Shown: piece by piece, positions 1 through 7,790 of the stretch
Layout: each line of letters starts with the position of its first letter
How positions within the stretch are numbered: position 1 is the stretch's first letter
Origin: Flavobacteriaceae bacterium
GTDB lineage: Bacteria > Bacteroidota > Bacteroidia > Flavobacteriales > Flavobacteriaceae
Assembly (NCBI GenBank): GCA_014238425.1
Contig: JABABD010000005.1
Span: forward strand, 186,001-250,000
Length of the DNA stretch: 64,000 bases
Direction: 5' to 3'
Notes under the pieces: model-generated
What the model was told of the DNA's origin: nothing
The model's database searches: none
What the model saw: only the letters and a program-made list of their open reading frames with translations
Made by a program: the position numbers and the translations under genes

Positions 1-563
1 AGTTTTTGTAATCCGCGATTGGATATACAAAGTGATTCGCTGAGCTTATCTAAAGAGACATATTGTTTAGATTTCAGTGCATTAATAGCGAAAGGTAATC
101 TTGAATCAAGATCGGTTAATTCAATTCTTTGAACTAGGAATAATTCTAGAGCAATAAATTTCTGCTCAATAGAAGTAAGCTCTTTTAACTGGCACTTGAT
201 TCTGCTCAGGTCACTCTCTGAAAAAAATATGTTTGGATCAGATAAAGAATCATGTAATTCTTGTGCAGGAATAGGGTTTAAGTAATAAAGGCCATAGCTA
301 TTGAATTGAACTGTCATGAATTTCATACCTATGTATGGTAGAAAAGCAACTGTACTGGCGCAAGATGCATACAAGGAATGTTCAGTTAAAGAATGATTGA
401 TATAAATATCTTTATCTAAAGACAATACAAGATTACTGGTAGCGTTAGGGAAAATGGCCGTAAAGCCATCAAAATGATCTTCTGAAGTAATTTCAACGTA
501 GCTGATGAAATTGATTATTTGTCTTAGTCCTTTATCTTTTGGGATGTATATCTTTTGAATCAT
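1..563 (-). CDS. AraC-type transcriptional regulator, C-terminus cut by window edge
   Basis: Open frame on the minus strand starting with ATG at 563 and running off the left edge, giving about 187 residues with no stop. It starts MIQKIYIPKDKGLRQII and the last visible part, around LDKLSESLCISNRGLQKL, looks like the first helix-turn-helix of an AraC/XylS DNA-binding domain. The first 150 or so residues would be the N-terminal sensing part, as in the flavobacterial regulators with an undefined N-terminal domain. The missing part would hold the second helix-turn-helix. A 60-bp repeat lies 42 bp upstream of the start, at the same distance as its second copy lies from the LuxR-type gene at 2631-3167. 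Family assignment is inferred from the partial helix-turn-helix, so it is moderately certain. Confidence 0.7.
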   Translation of the reverse strand, partial: MIQKIYIPKDKGLRQIINFISYVEITSEDHFDGFTAIFPNATSNLVLSLDKDIYINHSLTEHSLYASCASTVAFLPYIGMKFMTVQFNSYGLYYLNPIPAQELHDSLSDPNIFFSESDLSRIKCQLKELTSIEQKFIALELFLVQRIELTDLDSRLPFAINALKSKQYVSLDKLSESLCISNRGLQK

Positions 564-604
564 AAATCACCTAATAATTGTCACAACAAACATGATATGA
601 GTTG

Positions 605-664
605 TTTATATCAGCAGTTAAACGAAGTTCGACTTTTTATTTCAGTAAGTCAAGTTTAGTTTTG
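605..664. repeat. 60-bp direct repeat, copy A (relic of glycosyltransferase 3' end)
   Basis: Matches 3211-3270 at 58 of 60 positions by eye, and weaker similarity continues upstream to about 578. In the minus-strand direction, 664-637 reads as the last codons of the glycosyltransferase at 3243-4706 (KTKLDLLK followed by TAA), so this is a detached copy of that gene's 3' end plus its downstream spacer. The 2.5-kb segment between the two copies carries two accessory genes. Confidence 0.9.
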
Positions 665-817
665 AAGTTTCGTTTTACGGTCTTGTGTATTAAACGTAGT
701 GTTTTGACTACTGTTTTTTTAGATTTATGTTTTGTTTATTAAGTGTAAAGTTTTTCATTCTCTTTACTATTTTAGCTATGCTTTATACACGTTGTTGTAA
801 ATAGTTTTAACCCAATA
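664..817. other. Non-coding spacer after repeat copy A
   Basis: About 150 bp of AT-rich sequence with no ORF between the first 60-bp repeat copy and the metallopeptidase-like gene. It includes a motif (TTTACAACAACGTGTATAAA on the minus strand, 781-800) that I recall, without certainty, as recurrent in flavobacterial intergenic regions. Confidence 0.4.
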
Positions 818-2530
818 TTATTTCTTTACAATTTCCAAATCTTCTGTACCTTTTATTTTAGCTACTTCCCATCCTTCATTTAATTCTATTTCATAAAAAT
901 CTCCATAGATTTTATTTCCTTCTATTTTTGTTGGTAATGGAAACATGTAAGTTGTGGTTTCAATATTTTTAAGTTTTAATATACCTCCCTCTCCTAACTT
1001 ATCTTTTCCAGAAATGATATGAAAGTTTCCAAAATTTTCACCAGAAAGGTCAGTTCCCTTAGCTCCTGAATAAACAATCCCATAATCATCTAAAATTAAA
1101 GTCCCATTCATATTAAAGGACAGACTAAACTTTTTGTCTACCAAAATTGTTTTAAGTGTGGGCTGTGTGATCAATAAATTTGTGTAATAAGCAGTAAGTT
1201 TTTCAAATTCAATTTTTCTCTCTGCTTCTTCTTGGTTAATGTTCTTAAAATTATTTCTTTGTTTCGCTGCGAATATTGCGTTTTCGTCTGTTAGAATCGT
1301 GTTTTTTAAATACTGCTTTTCGTAGATCTCTAAAAAATTAAAAATCTTGTCTAATTCAAGTCTCCAATCCATTTTTAAATAATCAAATAATATTCCATAA
1401 GCAGGTCCTGTTGCATATGGAAAAGGTCTTGTATAGGTTTCAGCAGACTCTCTGTTATTGATTTCATTTATGGCGTACTGATACTTATTGGTTACGGTTG
1501 ATAGTTTAATTCCAGTATAATTTGCAAGTCCTTCAACTGTTTCTAATTCAATTTCTTCTTCTAAATAAGCACTATATTTTGCCTGTCTTATTTTTCTCAT
1601 TATCAAGGCATCATTAACATATGATGCCACAATAGTTGCATCTGCACTTTTATCAGCTTGATGTAAGGCATTTTTAAGTGCTTGATACTCTAGACGCATT
1701 AAGAGTCTTGCGTCAAATTTGTCTAAATACGGTATTGGATTAGCTCTTAAATTAGTATTGTCTGCAAGGTGTGCTAGATGAAAAAGTTCGTGAATAATCG
1801 TGGCACTGTTATCATTTATAGAATTAATCATTACTGTAGCATACTTGACTCCTCTGTAATCTTGAGTCGTATTTGTAAAGCTTAACTCATTTTCTTTAAA
1901 CTTTGTGTAATACAAAATAGAATCTTTTGTTTCACTACCTATAAGTTCTTCAAGACTGTAGATAGTTTTATCATAATCGATGACTAAAACTTTTGGATTC
2001 CATAAATTTATTTTCCACAATGAGCCATAGTCGGAAGTAAGAATTTCTTTTGCTTTAAAAAGTTCTTTTTTAATAGCTTTACGATTCCTCTCAGGTGCTG
2101 TATCTATATTTTGTTGCACGTTCTTTAATATATTATTCCATCTGCTAGAATACTTATGTAGTTCTTTTAAATCTGTATCAGATTTTATATGATCTAAATT
2201 TGAATAAAACTTTTCCTCTACAACATATTCTAGCCAATTTAATGCTTTCTTATGTTCGCCATTTAATGAGTAAGTACAAGCAGCATTATATATGCCATTA
2301 TTATAGATTAAATTTCCATTCTCTTCAAAAAATAAATCAAAATTTTTAGCTGAATTTTTATAATCTTTTGTTTCGTAATGTGCCATAGCAGCATTATAAA
2401 TACTATCCAGCAAAACTTCATCAACTTTCTTTTTTTGCATTACATCAGATGATTTATTTGTCCCAATATTATTGCAAGAGAATAAGAATAATGCACTGGT
2501 GAACAATAAAAATGTAATCAGGGTTTTCAT
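818..2530 (-). CDS. Putative gluzincin-type metallopeptidase lipoprotein with TPR-like N-terminus
   Basis: 570 residues. A lipoprotein signal is visible (LFLFSC, Cys19 as the lipidated residue), so the protein should be membrane anchored outside the cytoplasm. Residues about 40-135 resemble TPR helices (AMAHYETKDYKNSAKNF, then YNAACTYSLNGEHKKAL). A zinc-binding HELFH motif sits at 247-251 and a downstream ETVEGLANY segment offers Glu333 as a possible third ligand, the arrangement of gluzincins. The C-terminal 100 residues are beta-rich and may be a separate domain. I do not recognise a named family. It lies in a segment flanked by 60-bp direct repeats, next to a LuxR-type gene, and is probably acquired. 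Substrate unknown. Confidence 0.75.
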   Translation of the reverse strand: MKTLITFLLFTSALFLFSCNNIGTNKSSDVMQKKKVDEVLLDSIYNAAMAHYETKDYKNSAKNFDLFFEENGNLIYNNGIYNAACTYSLNGEHKKALNWLEYVVEEKFYSNLDHIKSDTDLKELHKYSSRWNNILKNVQQNIDTAPERNRKAIKKELFKAKEILTSDYGSLWKINLWNPKVLVIDYDKTIYSLEELIGSETKDSILYYTKFKENELSFTNTTQDYRGVKYATVMINSINDNSATIIHELFHLAHLADNTNLRANPIPYLDKFDARLLMRLEYQALKNALHQADKSADATIVASYVNDALIMRKIRQAKYSAYLEEEIELETVEGLANYTGIKLSTVTNKYQYAINEINNRESAETYTRPFPYATGPAYGILFDYLKMDWRLELDKIFNFLEIYEKQYLKNTILTDENAIFAAKQRNNFKNINQEEAERKIEFEKLTAYYTNLLITQPTLKTILVDKKFSLSFNMNGTLILDDYGIVYSGAKGTDLSGENFGNFHIISGKDKLGEGGILKLKNIETTTYMFPLPTKIEGNKIYGDFYEIELNEGWEVAKIKGTEDLEIVKK

Positions 2531-2630
2531 AGCTATAGAGTTAATTTAAATATTGAGTAAATGAAAACAAAATAGCTAATTAAGAGAAATTATTTGGGGT
2601 GGATTTTAGGGTCTAAACCCATGAATTTTC

Positions 2631-3167
2631 TTAAAAATAATTAAGATTAGTTTTAAGCTCTTTTCTTGATGAAATGTTTAATTTTCTATAAATATTGTTT
2701 ACATGTGTTTTTACAGTACTCATGCTAATACAAAGTTCTTCTGCGATTTGAAGATTTGTTTTATCTGAATTAATTAGCCTTACTATATTGAGTTCCTGTT
2801 TTGTTAACCTATTTTTAGAGCTACCTTTTTTTCTCTTAAAAAAATAGTAAATAGATAAGCCTATTATTCCAGCTATAAGTAGTATAATACCAAATAAGGC
2901 CCAACTATATAGCTTTTTGGTGCTTTTTGAATTGTCTATGCTAATTAATTGAAGAGAGTCTCCATTTTTAGTAATATTATAAGACCTTATATCTGAATTT
3001 TTAGTAGAATCTATATTTGTTGAAGCGTTTGAATCATTTATAATGATAGTATCTTGTTTCATTACCACAGTAAGCGATTCTTGTGATATAACAGAAAAAG
3101 GCATTAAAAGAACTACAAAAAGATATACTTTGTATATAATGTGTTTGACTAAAATTACCTTAATCAT
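2631..3167 (-). CDS. Membrane-tethered LuxR-type (GerE helix-turn-helix) regulator
   Basis: 178 residues. Order of parts: an N-terminal signal or anchor sequence (about 1-28, ending near VISQ), an extracytoplasmic stretch of about 55 residues, one transmembrane helix (about 87-109, WALFGIILLIAGIIGLSIYY) followed by positive residues, and a C-terminal LuxR/GerE helix-turn-helix (about 118-175: LTKQELNIVRLI, then STVKTHVNNIYRKL). Flavobacterial proteins of this layout usually have TPRs in the N-terminal part; here it is short and has none, so it could be a trimmed member. The topology implies that a signal outside the inner membrane reaches a DNA-binding domain inside. It precedes the peptidase-like gene by 100 bp on the same strand and may control or sense it. 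Confidence 0.75.
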   Translation of the reverse strand: MIKVILVKHIIYKVYLFVVLLMPFSVISQESLTVVMKQDTIIINDSNASTNIDSTKNSDIRSYNITKNGDSLQLISIDNSKSTKKLYSWALFGIILLIAGIIGLSIYYFFKRKKGSSKNRLTKQELNIVRLINSDKTNLQIAEELCISMSTVKTHVNNIYRKLNISSRKELKTNLNYF

Positions 3168-3210
3168 TTTAAATTGGTTACAATAAGTATGATATGAACT
3201 GTTTTAATTA

Positions 3211-3270
3211 TTTATATCAACAGTTAAACGAAGTTCGACTTTTTATTTAAGTAAGTCAAGTTTAGTTTTG
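3211..3270. repeat. 60-bp direct repeat, copy B (intact 3' end of glycosyltransferase)
   Basis: Partner of 605-664. It includes the last nine codons and stop of the glycosyltransferase at 3243-4706 plus 32 bp of downstream spacer. Two differences from copy A are visible, one of them in the codon before the stop (TTA AAA here, against CTG AAA in the relic). Confidence 0.9.
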
Positions 3271-4706
3271 TGATGGATTCTTATAATATCCCAAAAGAAA
3301 ACTCCATAAATGATTACATACTCCAAACCAATGATCCAGAGGTTTTCCGACTTGTCAGCTTTGTCAATATTGATATAAGCTAAATAACTCAAAATAATGA
3401 CAAAACTCCACACTAGCGGAAACTTATAATTCGTAAAGATTGAAAGCAGCAATAATGTGGCCACATACCAAGGATGTACTGTTGTTGCTGTAAAGAAATA
3501 GAAGGATAATACTAATAACATAGCCGACATGAGTTGAGGCATATTTTTATTTCTTCTGATAAATGTCATTAACAATACAAGCCCAACAACTATAAGAGGA
3601 ATGTACTTCCCAATAATGGCAATCTCATTATAACCTCTAAAAGTGTAGCCTATCTCGCGAGCGATGTAATACAAACTCGCATTAAACTCAAAATTCTGGA
3701 ACCAAAGCCCAACCGTTTCAGCGTAATTAGTTACGAATTTTGGAGAATAAAAAGGTGAAAAAAGAAGCATAGTAACGAAACCAACAATAGCATAAAACCC
3801 AATTAGCTTAGTCATTCTAAATATTAGTGAAGAATGTATTACTTGAGATTTCTCGACTCCGCTCGAAAGGACAGTATCATTTTCTCTGTTAATCATTGTG
3901 TCGCCCCGAGCGGAGTCGAGAGGTTTTTTCGAAACGAACCACTGAAAAAACAACGGTAAAAATATCAATGGAATTAATTTAACTGAAACCGACAAGGCAA
4001 ATAAAACAGCTGCCCATTGCCATTTTCCTTTATGAAGCACATACATACTCCAAATCAAGAAGAAAATCATCACTCCTTCAAAATGAAGATTACCAGTCAA
4101 TTCAATAATAATAAATGGATTTAGGATATACCAGAAAATACGATTTACAGGAATATTGAGTCGCTCTAATAGCTTTTTTCCGAAGTAAAGGGTACCAATA
4201 TCTGCAGCAATAATGAGTATACGCATCACAACAGCAGAACCCAAAATACTCTTTCCGGAAAATAGGCCAGCAATGACAAAACAAAGTTGATTAATAGGTG
4301 GATAATTGGTGTAATGACTTGCATTAAGAGCACCCATCCCGGCATATAATTCTTGAGCTTGATTTATTGGAAGTTCATTATTTATTAGAAAAGATTCAAC
4401 AGTATATAAATAAGGATTGAATCCTTCTATAATCATACGGCCGTCCCATATAAAACGATAGAAATCCTGAGATAGATTCGGCGTAGCAAGAAGTAATACT
4501 AGCCTGAAAAGTATAGCAATACCGATCAAGAACCTAAAATCATGTTTCTTGATCTGTATCAGTTTGTAAAACAAGAAAAACAAAGCCGTATATAGGCTAA
4601 CAAGCTTAATGTAGTCCGTCCTAACTAGGTCGTAAGCAAAAACAGCATAAAAAATGATGCTTAGTAATGAAAGCATCAATGGTATTCTGTTAATTTTAGA
4701 TAGCAT
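3243..4706 (-). CDS. Polytopic membrane glycosyltransferase (mannosyltransferase-like, GT-C)
   Basis: 487 residues, about a dozen hydrophobic helices, with an early acidic loop (LSQDFYRFIWDGRMI, about 78-92) typical of GT-C enzymes that use polyprenyl-phosphate sugars. It is the last gene of a compact operon and its start overlaps the stop of the GT2 gene upstream by one base. A likely role is adding a sugar to a lipid-linked or extracytoplasmic acceptor; donor and acceptor cannot be read from the sequence. Residues about 262-285 are encoded by a palindromic element inserted in frame (see 3851-3921), which adds a charged loop between two membrane segments. Whether that loop is tolerated is unknown, but the frame is intact from start to stop. 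The 3' end is duplicated at 605-664. Confidence 0.8.
   Translation of the reverse strand: MLSKINRIPLMLSLLSIIFYAVFAYDLVRTDYIKLVSLYTALFFLFYKLIQIKKHDFRFLIGIAILFRLVLLLATPNLSQDFYRFIWDGRMIIEGFNPYLYTVESFLINNELPINQAQELYAGMGALNASHYTNYPPINQLCFVIAGLFSGKSILGSAVVMRILIIAADIGTLYFGKKLLERLNIPVNRIFWYILNPFIIIELTGNLHFEGVMIFFLIWSMYVLHKGKWQWAAVLFALSVSVKLIPLIFLPLFFQWFVSKKPLDSARGDTMINRENDTVLSSGVEKSQVIHSSLIFRMTKLIGFYAIVGFVTMLLFSPFYSPKFVTNYAETVGLWFQNFEFNASLYYIAREIGYTFRGYNEIAIIGKYIPLIVVGLVLLMTFIRRNKNMPQLMSAMLLVLSFYFFTATTVHPWYVATLLLLSIFTNYKFPLVWSFVIILSYLAYINIDKADKSENLWIIGLEYVIIYGVFFWDIIRIHHKTKLDLLK
3851..3921. repeat. Palindromic (REP-like) element inserted in frame in a glycosyltransferase gene
   Basis: Two perfect 15-bp arms, TCTCGACTCCGCTCG at 3851-3865 and its reverse complement at 3907-3921, separated by 41 bp. 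The G+C-rich arms contrast with the AT-rich gene around them. The element is read through as about 24 extra residues (PLDSARGDT, then SSGVEKS) without a stop or frame change. Arms of this kind recur as dispersed repeats in flavobacterial genomes as far as I recall. Confidence 0.85.
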
Positions 4707-6202
4707 TACGCTCTCGAAGTTAGTGATTTAAAGAATACGTAACCAAAACCACAGAAAAGCATTAAATGAAACGGAAATAGCCCAAAGTCACCACCTTGAT
4801 CTCCAACCACAAAGGCACTATACATTCCGAAAGCAAAATAAATCATTAATAAGCCTTCAAGAATAACGTTTGTTGATAGCTTTTTCTTAAGGTATTTATT
4901 GCCTTTCCAAGAATCTTTTAATGAGTTTATGTTAAATTTAGGCGTGCGTATAAAATCACTTCGTTTACCAATATGGCCTTCAAAAACAGCAATTGAGTTA
5001 TGTAATGAAAAACCCATTGCTATGGAAAAGAATGTAAAGAACATCGCTATGTAATTAAAGAAGCTCTTGGCGCCTCCTCCATAAATTTTCTTATACATAA
5101 ACCAATAACAGATAAAGAAAATGACGGTGCTAATAACAAAGAAGCTCATGACGAAGAAATACGCCTTTAAATGCTCATATTCATTCTTTATATAAAGCAT
5201 TGGAATACTCAAAACAGCCACTATAAGTATATTCAAGAACATAGTGCTATTTAGTAAATGTAAAATACCGTGGACTTTAGTTTTGAATGGCATGGCTTTA
5301 CTCTTAATGATCTGGCCAAGCATTTTTCTAAAATTCTCCGCCCCGCCTTTATTCCATCTAAATTGTTGTGATCGTGCAGCACTTATTACAACTGGTAATT
5401 CTGAAGGCGTCTCTACATCTTCCAAGTATTTGAATTTCCAGTTTTTTAGTTGTGCTCTATAACTTAAATCTAAATCCTCCGTCAATGTATCTCCAGACCA
5501 ATTACCAGCATCTATTATACATTCCTTTCTCCAGACTCCTGCGGTACCATTAAAGTTTATAAAATGCCCATGACTATTACGTCCAGTTTGTTCCAAGGTA
5601 AAATGTGCATCCAATGCAAAGGCTTGAACTTTTGTAAGCAGTGAGTAATCTCTGTTAATATGACTCCAACGCGTTTGAACAACACCAATTTCTTCATTCT
5701 TAAAATGAGGAATGGTACGTTTTAACCAATCTTTTTTCGGTAAGAAATCCGAATCGAAAATAGCAATGAATTCACCTTTAGCAATTCTCAGGCCTTCTTT
5801 TAAAGCACCAGCTTTAAAACCCTCACGATTAGTACGGTGTATATGTATAATGTCTAATCCAGAAGATTGTAATTTTTTTATTTGAGCTGCTGTAGATTGA
5901 ACAGTTTCATCTGTAGAATCGTCTAATACTTGAATTTCAAGTTTGTTTTTTGGGTAGTCAATTTCCGCAATATTGTCTAACAAGCGTTCCATCACATACA
6001 TCTCATTAAAAACAGGAAGTTGTATAGTAACATGAGGGATTTCTTTTGGGTCATTCAAGTTAAACTTAGGACTATTGTCATCTTTAGCCTTTGACTGTGC
6101 TCGAATATAATTGAATAGAAGGTTCAATTGCGCAAGAGCATAAGCAAATATGAGCACTAGTGCAATGGTATATATGATGATAATTATAGATTCGAAAATC
6201 AT
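4706..6202 (-). CDS. GT2 family processive-type membrane glycosyltransferase (cellulose-synthase-like)
   Basis: 498 residues. One N-terminal membrane helix, a cytoplasmic GT2 domain and three to four C-terminal helices. Key motifs are visible in order: DDSTDETV (nucleotide-binding aspartates), IFDSDFLP (DxD metal site), TEDLDLSYRAQ (TED catalytic base) and QQFRW (QxxRW). These define the BcsA/CESA-like or glucomannan-synthase-like group that uses nucleotide sugars. It overlaps the upstream GT2 gene by four bases and the downstream GT-C gene by one base, so the three are surely co-transcribed. The product, a polymer or a single-step glycolipid, is not determined by the sequence. Confidence 0.88.
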   Translation of the reverse strand: MIFESIIIIIYTIALVLIFAYALAQLNLLFNYIRAQSKAKDDNSPKFNLNDPKEIPHVTIQLPVFNEMYVMERLLDNIAEIDYPKNKLEIQVLDDSTDETVQSTAAQIKKLQSSGLDIIHIHRTNREGFKAGALKEGLRIAKGEFIAIFDSDFLPKKDWLKRTIPHFKNEEIGVVQTRWSHINRDYSLLTKVQAFALDAHFTLEQTGRNSHGHFINFNGTAGVWRKECIIDAGNWSGDTLTEDLDLSYRAQLKNWKFKYLEDVETPSELPVVISAARSQQFRWNKGGAENFRKMLGQIIKSKAMPFKTKVHGILHLLNSTMFLNILIVAVLSIPMLYIKNEYEHLKAYFFVMSFFVISTVIFFICYWFMYKKIYGGGAKSFFNYIAMFFTFFSIAMGFSLHNSIAVFEGHIGKRSDFIRTPKFNINSLKDSWKGNKYLKKKLSTNVILEGLLMIYFAFGMYSAFVVGDQGGDFGLFPFHLMLFCGFGYVFFKSLTSRA

Positions 6203-6891
6203 TTTTTGAAACTGTATTTAAAAATCCAACTTAAGATTTTCACGCCTGCAAATATAGCACCTTTTACCGTTCCAGAAACTTTTGACACACCAATTCTGTT
6301 ACGATAATTAACAGGGATTTCTGTATATGTCATTTTTTTCTTTAAGACTTTTAATTGCATTTCTACTGTCCAGCCATACGTTTTGTCTTCCATATTTAGA
6401 GCTAACAACTTATCATATTTTATGGCTCTAAATGGCCCAAGATCACTGAATTTAGCACGAAAGAACAATCGCATTAATGATGTTGCTAACCAATTGCCAA
6501 ATATTTGCGGAAACGTCATAGATCCTTCTTCACGTAGTCGTTTTACTCTAGCACCAATTACAAAATCTAAGCCTTCATTTATTATTGGAGACACAATTTT
6601 TGTCAATTCTTCTGGATAATCACTATAATCACCATCCAAGAAAACGATAATATCTGGTTTTTCATCTTGAGAGGCTATATGCTCCATACCCTTTAAACAG
6701 GCATAACCATAACCTCTTCTGGTTTCAGAAAGCACAGTGGCACCAGCTTTCTTTGCATTGAGTTCAGTATCGTCAGTTGAATTGTTACTTACTACAATGA
6801 CTTCGTCAGTTATGTTAGGGATATCGTTTACGACATGCACAATAGAATCTGCTTCGTTATAAGCAGGAATGATGACTTTTATTTTGGTCAT
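6199..6891 (-). CDS. GT2 family glycosyltransferase (dolichyl-phosphate-sugar-synthase-like)
   Basis: 230 residues with no clear membrane anchor apart from a mildly hydrophobic C-terminus. The GT-A fold is shown by VIIPAYNEADSI at the start, VSNNSTDDT, and VFLDGDYSDYP with its DxD metal site near residue 87. Proteins of this size and motif set often make polyprenyl-phosphate sugars, which fits the neighbouring GT-C gene that would need such a donor (inference). Its start overlaps the stop of the MORN-type gene by four bases and its stop overlaps the next GT2 gene by four bases. Confidence 0.85.
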   Translation of the reverse strand: MTKIKVIIPAYNEADSIVHVVNDIPNITDEVIVVSNNSTDDTELNAKKAGATVLSETRRGYGYACLKGMEHIASQDEKPDIIVFLDGDYSDYPEELTKIVSPIINEGLDFVIGARVKRLREEGSMTFPQIFGNWLATSLMRLFFRAKFSDLGPFRAIKYDKLLALNMEDKTYGWTVEMQLKVLKKKMTYTEIPVNYRNRIGVSKVSGTVKGAIFAGVKILSWIFKYSFKK

Positions 6892-7790
6892 TGAAGATCC
6901 GATAGTTTATTTTCTTTTTTAAAGGATTTGAGGTCGGTCCATTCCTTTAATTTTTTTCCAGCACTGTATTTTTCTGCCTTAATGAGTTTTTTGTTTTCAT
7001 ATCTTAAACAATACCCGTTTTTTTGATTGTTTTTTAACTGACATTTGTGATTTATCACTTCCATGTCATCATAAAACAACCACCATTTGCTCTTTAAGCC
7101 ATTTACATAGTGGCCTTCACTTTTCTTAGTGCCGTCTTGGCGATAAAAATGCCAATAATCTGAAGGTTTTCCTAATTTTATATTCCCGGATTTTTCTAAT
7201 TTACCGTTTTTATGATAGAATTTCCAGTAGCCATTTTGTAAACCATCGTTAAAGTTTCCTTCATTTTTCAATTTACCATTTTTGTAGTATGCTTTCCAAT
7301 ACCTTGAAGGTTTTCCTTTATTTAGTGCGCCTTCATTTTTTAATTTTCCGTTATTGAAATATACTTTGGAATAACCAGATTGCTTTCCATCTATATAATT
7401 CCCTTCTTGTTTTAAAGAACCATTTTCATGATAATGCTTCCAATGATTGGCTTCTTTATCGTTATCGTAATAGCCTTCTTTTTTAAGCTTTTCATTGTTG
7501 GAATAGTAACTCCAAAAACCTGTTTTTTTTCCCTCTTGAAAGCGTCCAATAGCTTTAAGAGTCTTGTCATTGTAGTAGAAATTCCAATACCCCGTTTCTT
7601 TATTATTAATGAATTCCCCTGTTTTTTTAAGAGTTCCATCATGATGATAAAATTTCCAGTAATCTGTTTTTTGATTGTTTTCTTGCCACCCTTCTTCTTT
7701 TATAGTGCCGTTGTCAAAATAATTTTTTTGATAGGCCTTTTGTGCTGCTACTGCAGTGCTCAAAAAACAAATAAGGATAAATAATCTCAT
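6888..7790 (-). CDS. MORN-variant (YwqK-type) repeat protein, secreted
   Basis: 300 residues. An N-terminal signal peptide (about 1-17, ending AVAAQ) is followed by about ten tandem repeats of 23-24 residues with the pattern YYxNGKLKxEGxFxxGxxxGYWKFY. These are MORN-variant repeats, often annotated as YwqK-family antitoxin; no toxin partner is visible here and the name should not be taken as function. It sits inside the redox and glycosyltransferase operon with a one-base overlap to the polyferredoxin gene upstream and a four-base overlap downstream. A structural or binding role in the periplasm is plausible. Confidence 0.85.
   Translation of the reverse strand: MRLFILICFLSTAVAAQKAYQKNYFDNGTIKEEGWQENNQKTDYWKFYHHDGTLKKTGEFINNKETGYWNFYYNDKTLKAIGRFQEGKKTGFWSYYSNNEKLKKEGYYDNDKEANHWKHYHENGSLKQEGNYIDGKQSGYSKVYFNNGKLKNEGALNKGKPSRYWKAYYKNGKLKNEGNFNDGLQNGYWKFYHKNGKLEKSGNIKLGKPSDYWHFYRQDGTKKSEGHYVNGLKSKWWLFYDDMEVINHKCQLKNNQKNGYCLRYENKKLIKAEKYSAGKKLKEWTDLKSFKKENKLSDLQ

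Noticed and set aside
7412..7784. Overlapping ORFs in other frames of the MORN gene
   Set aside because: They are shadows of a repetitive coding sequence with no signal, start context or family resemblance.
6888..7790. Antitoxin of a toxin-antitoxin pair
   Set aside because: The protein has a signal peptide and MORN-variant repeats, and its neighbours are redox and glycosyltransferase genes; no toxin gene is adjacent.
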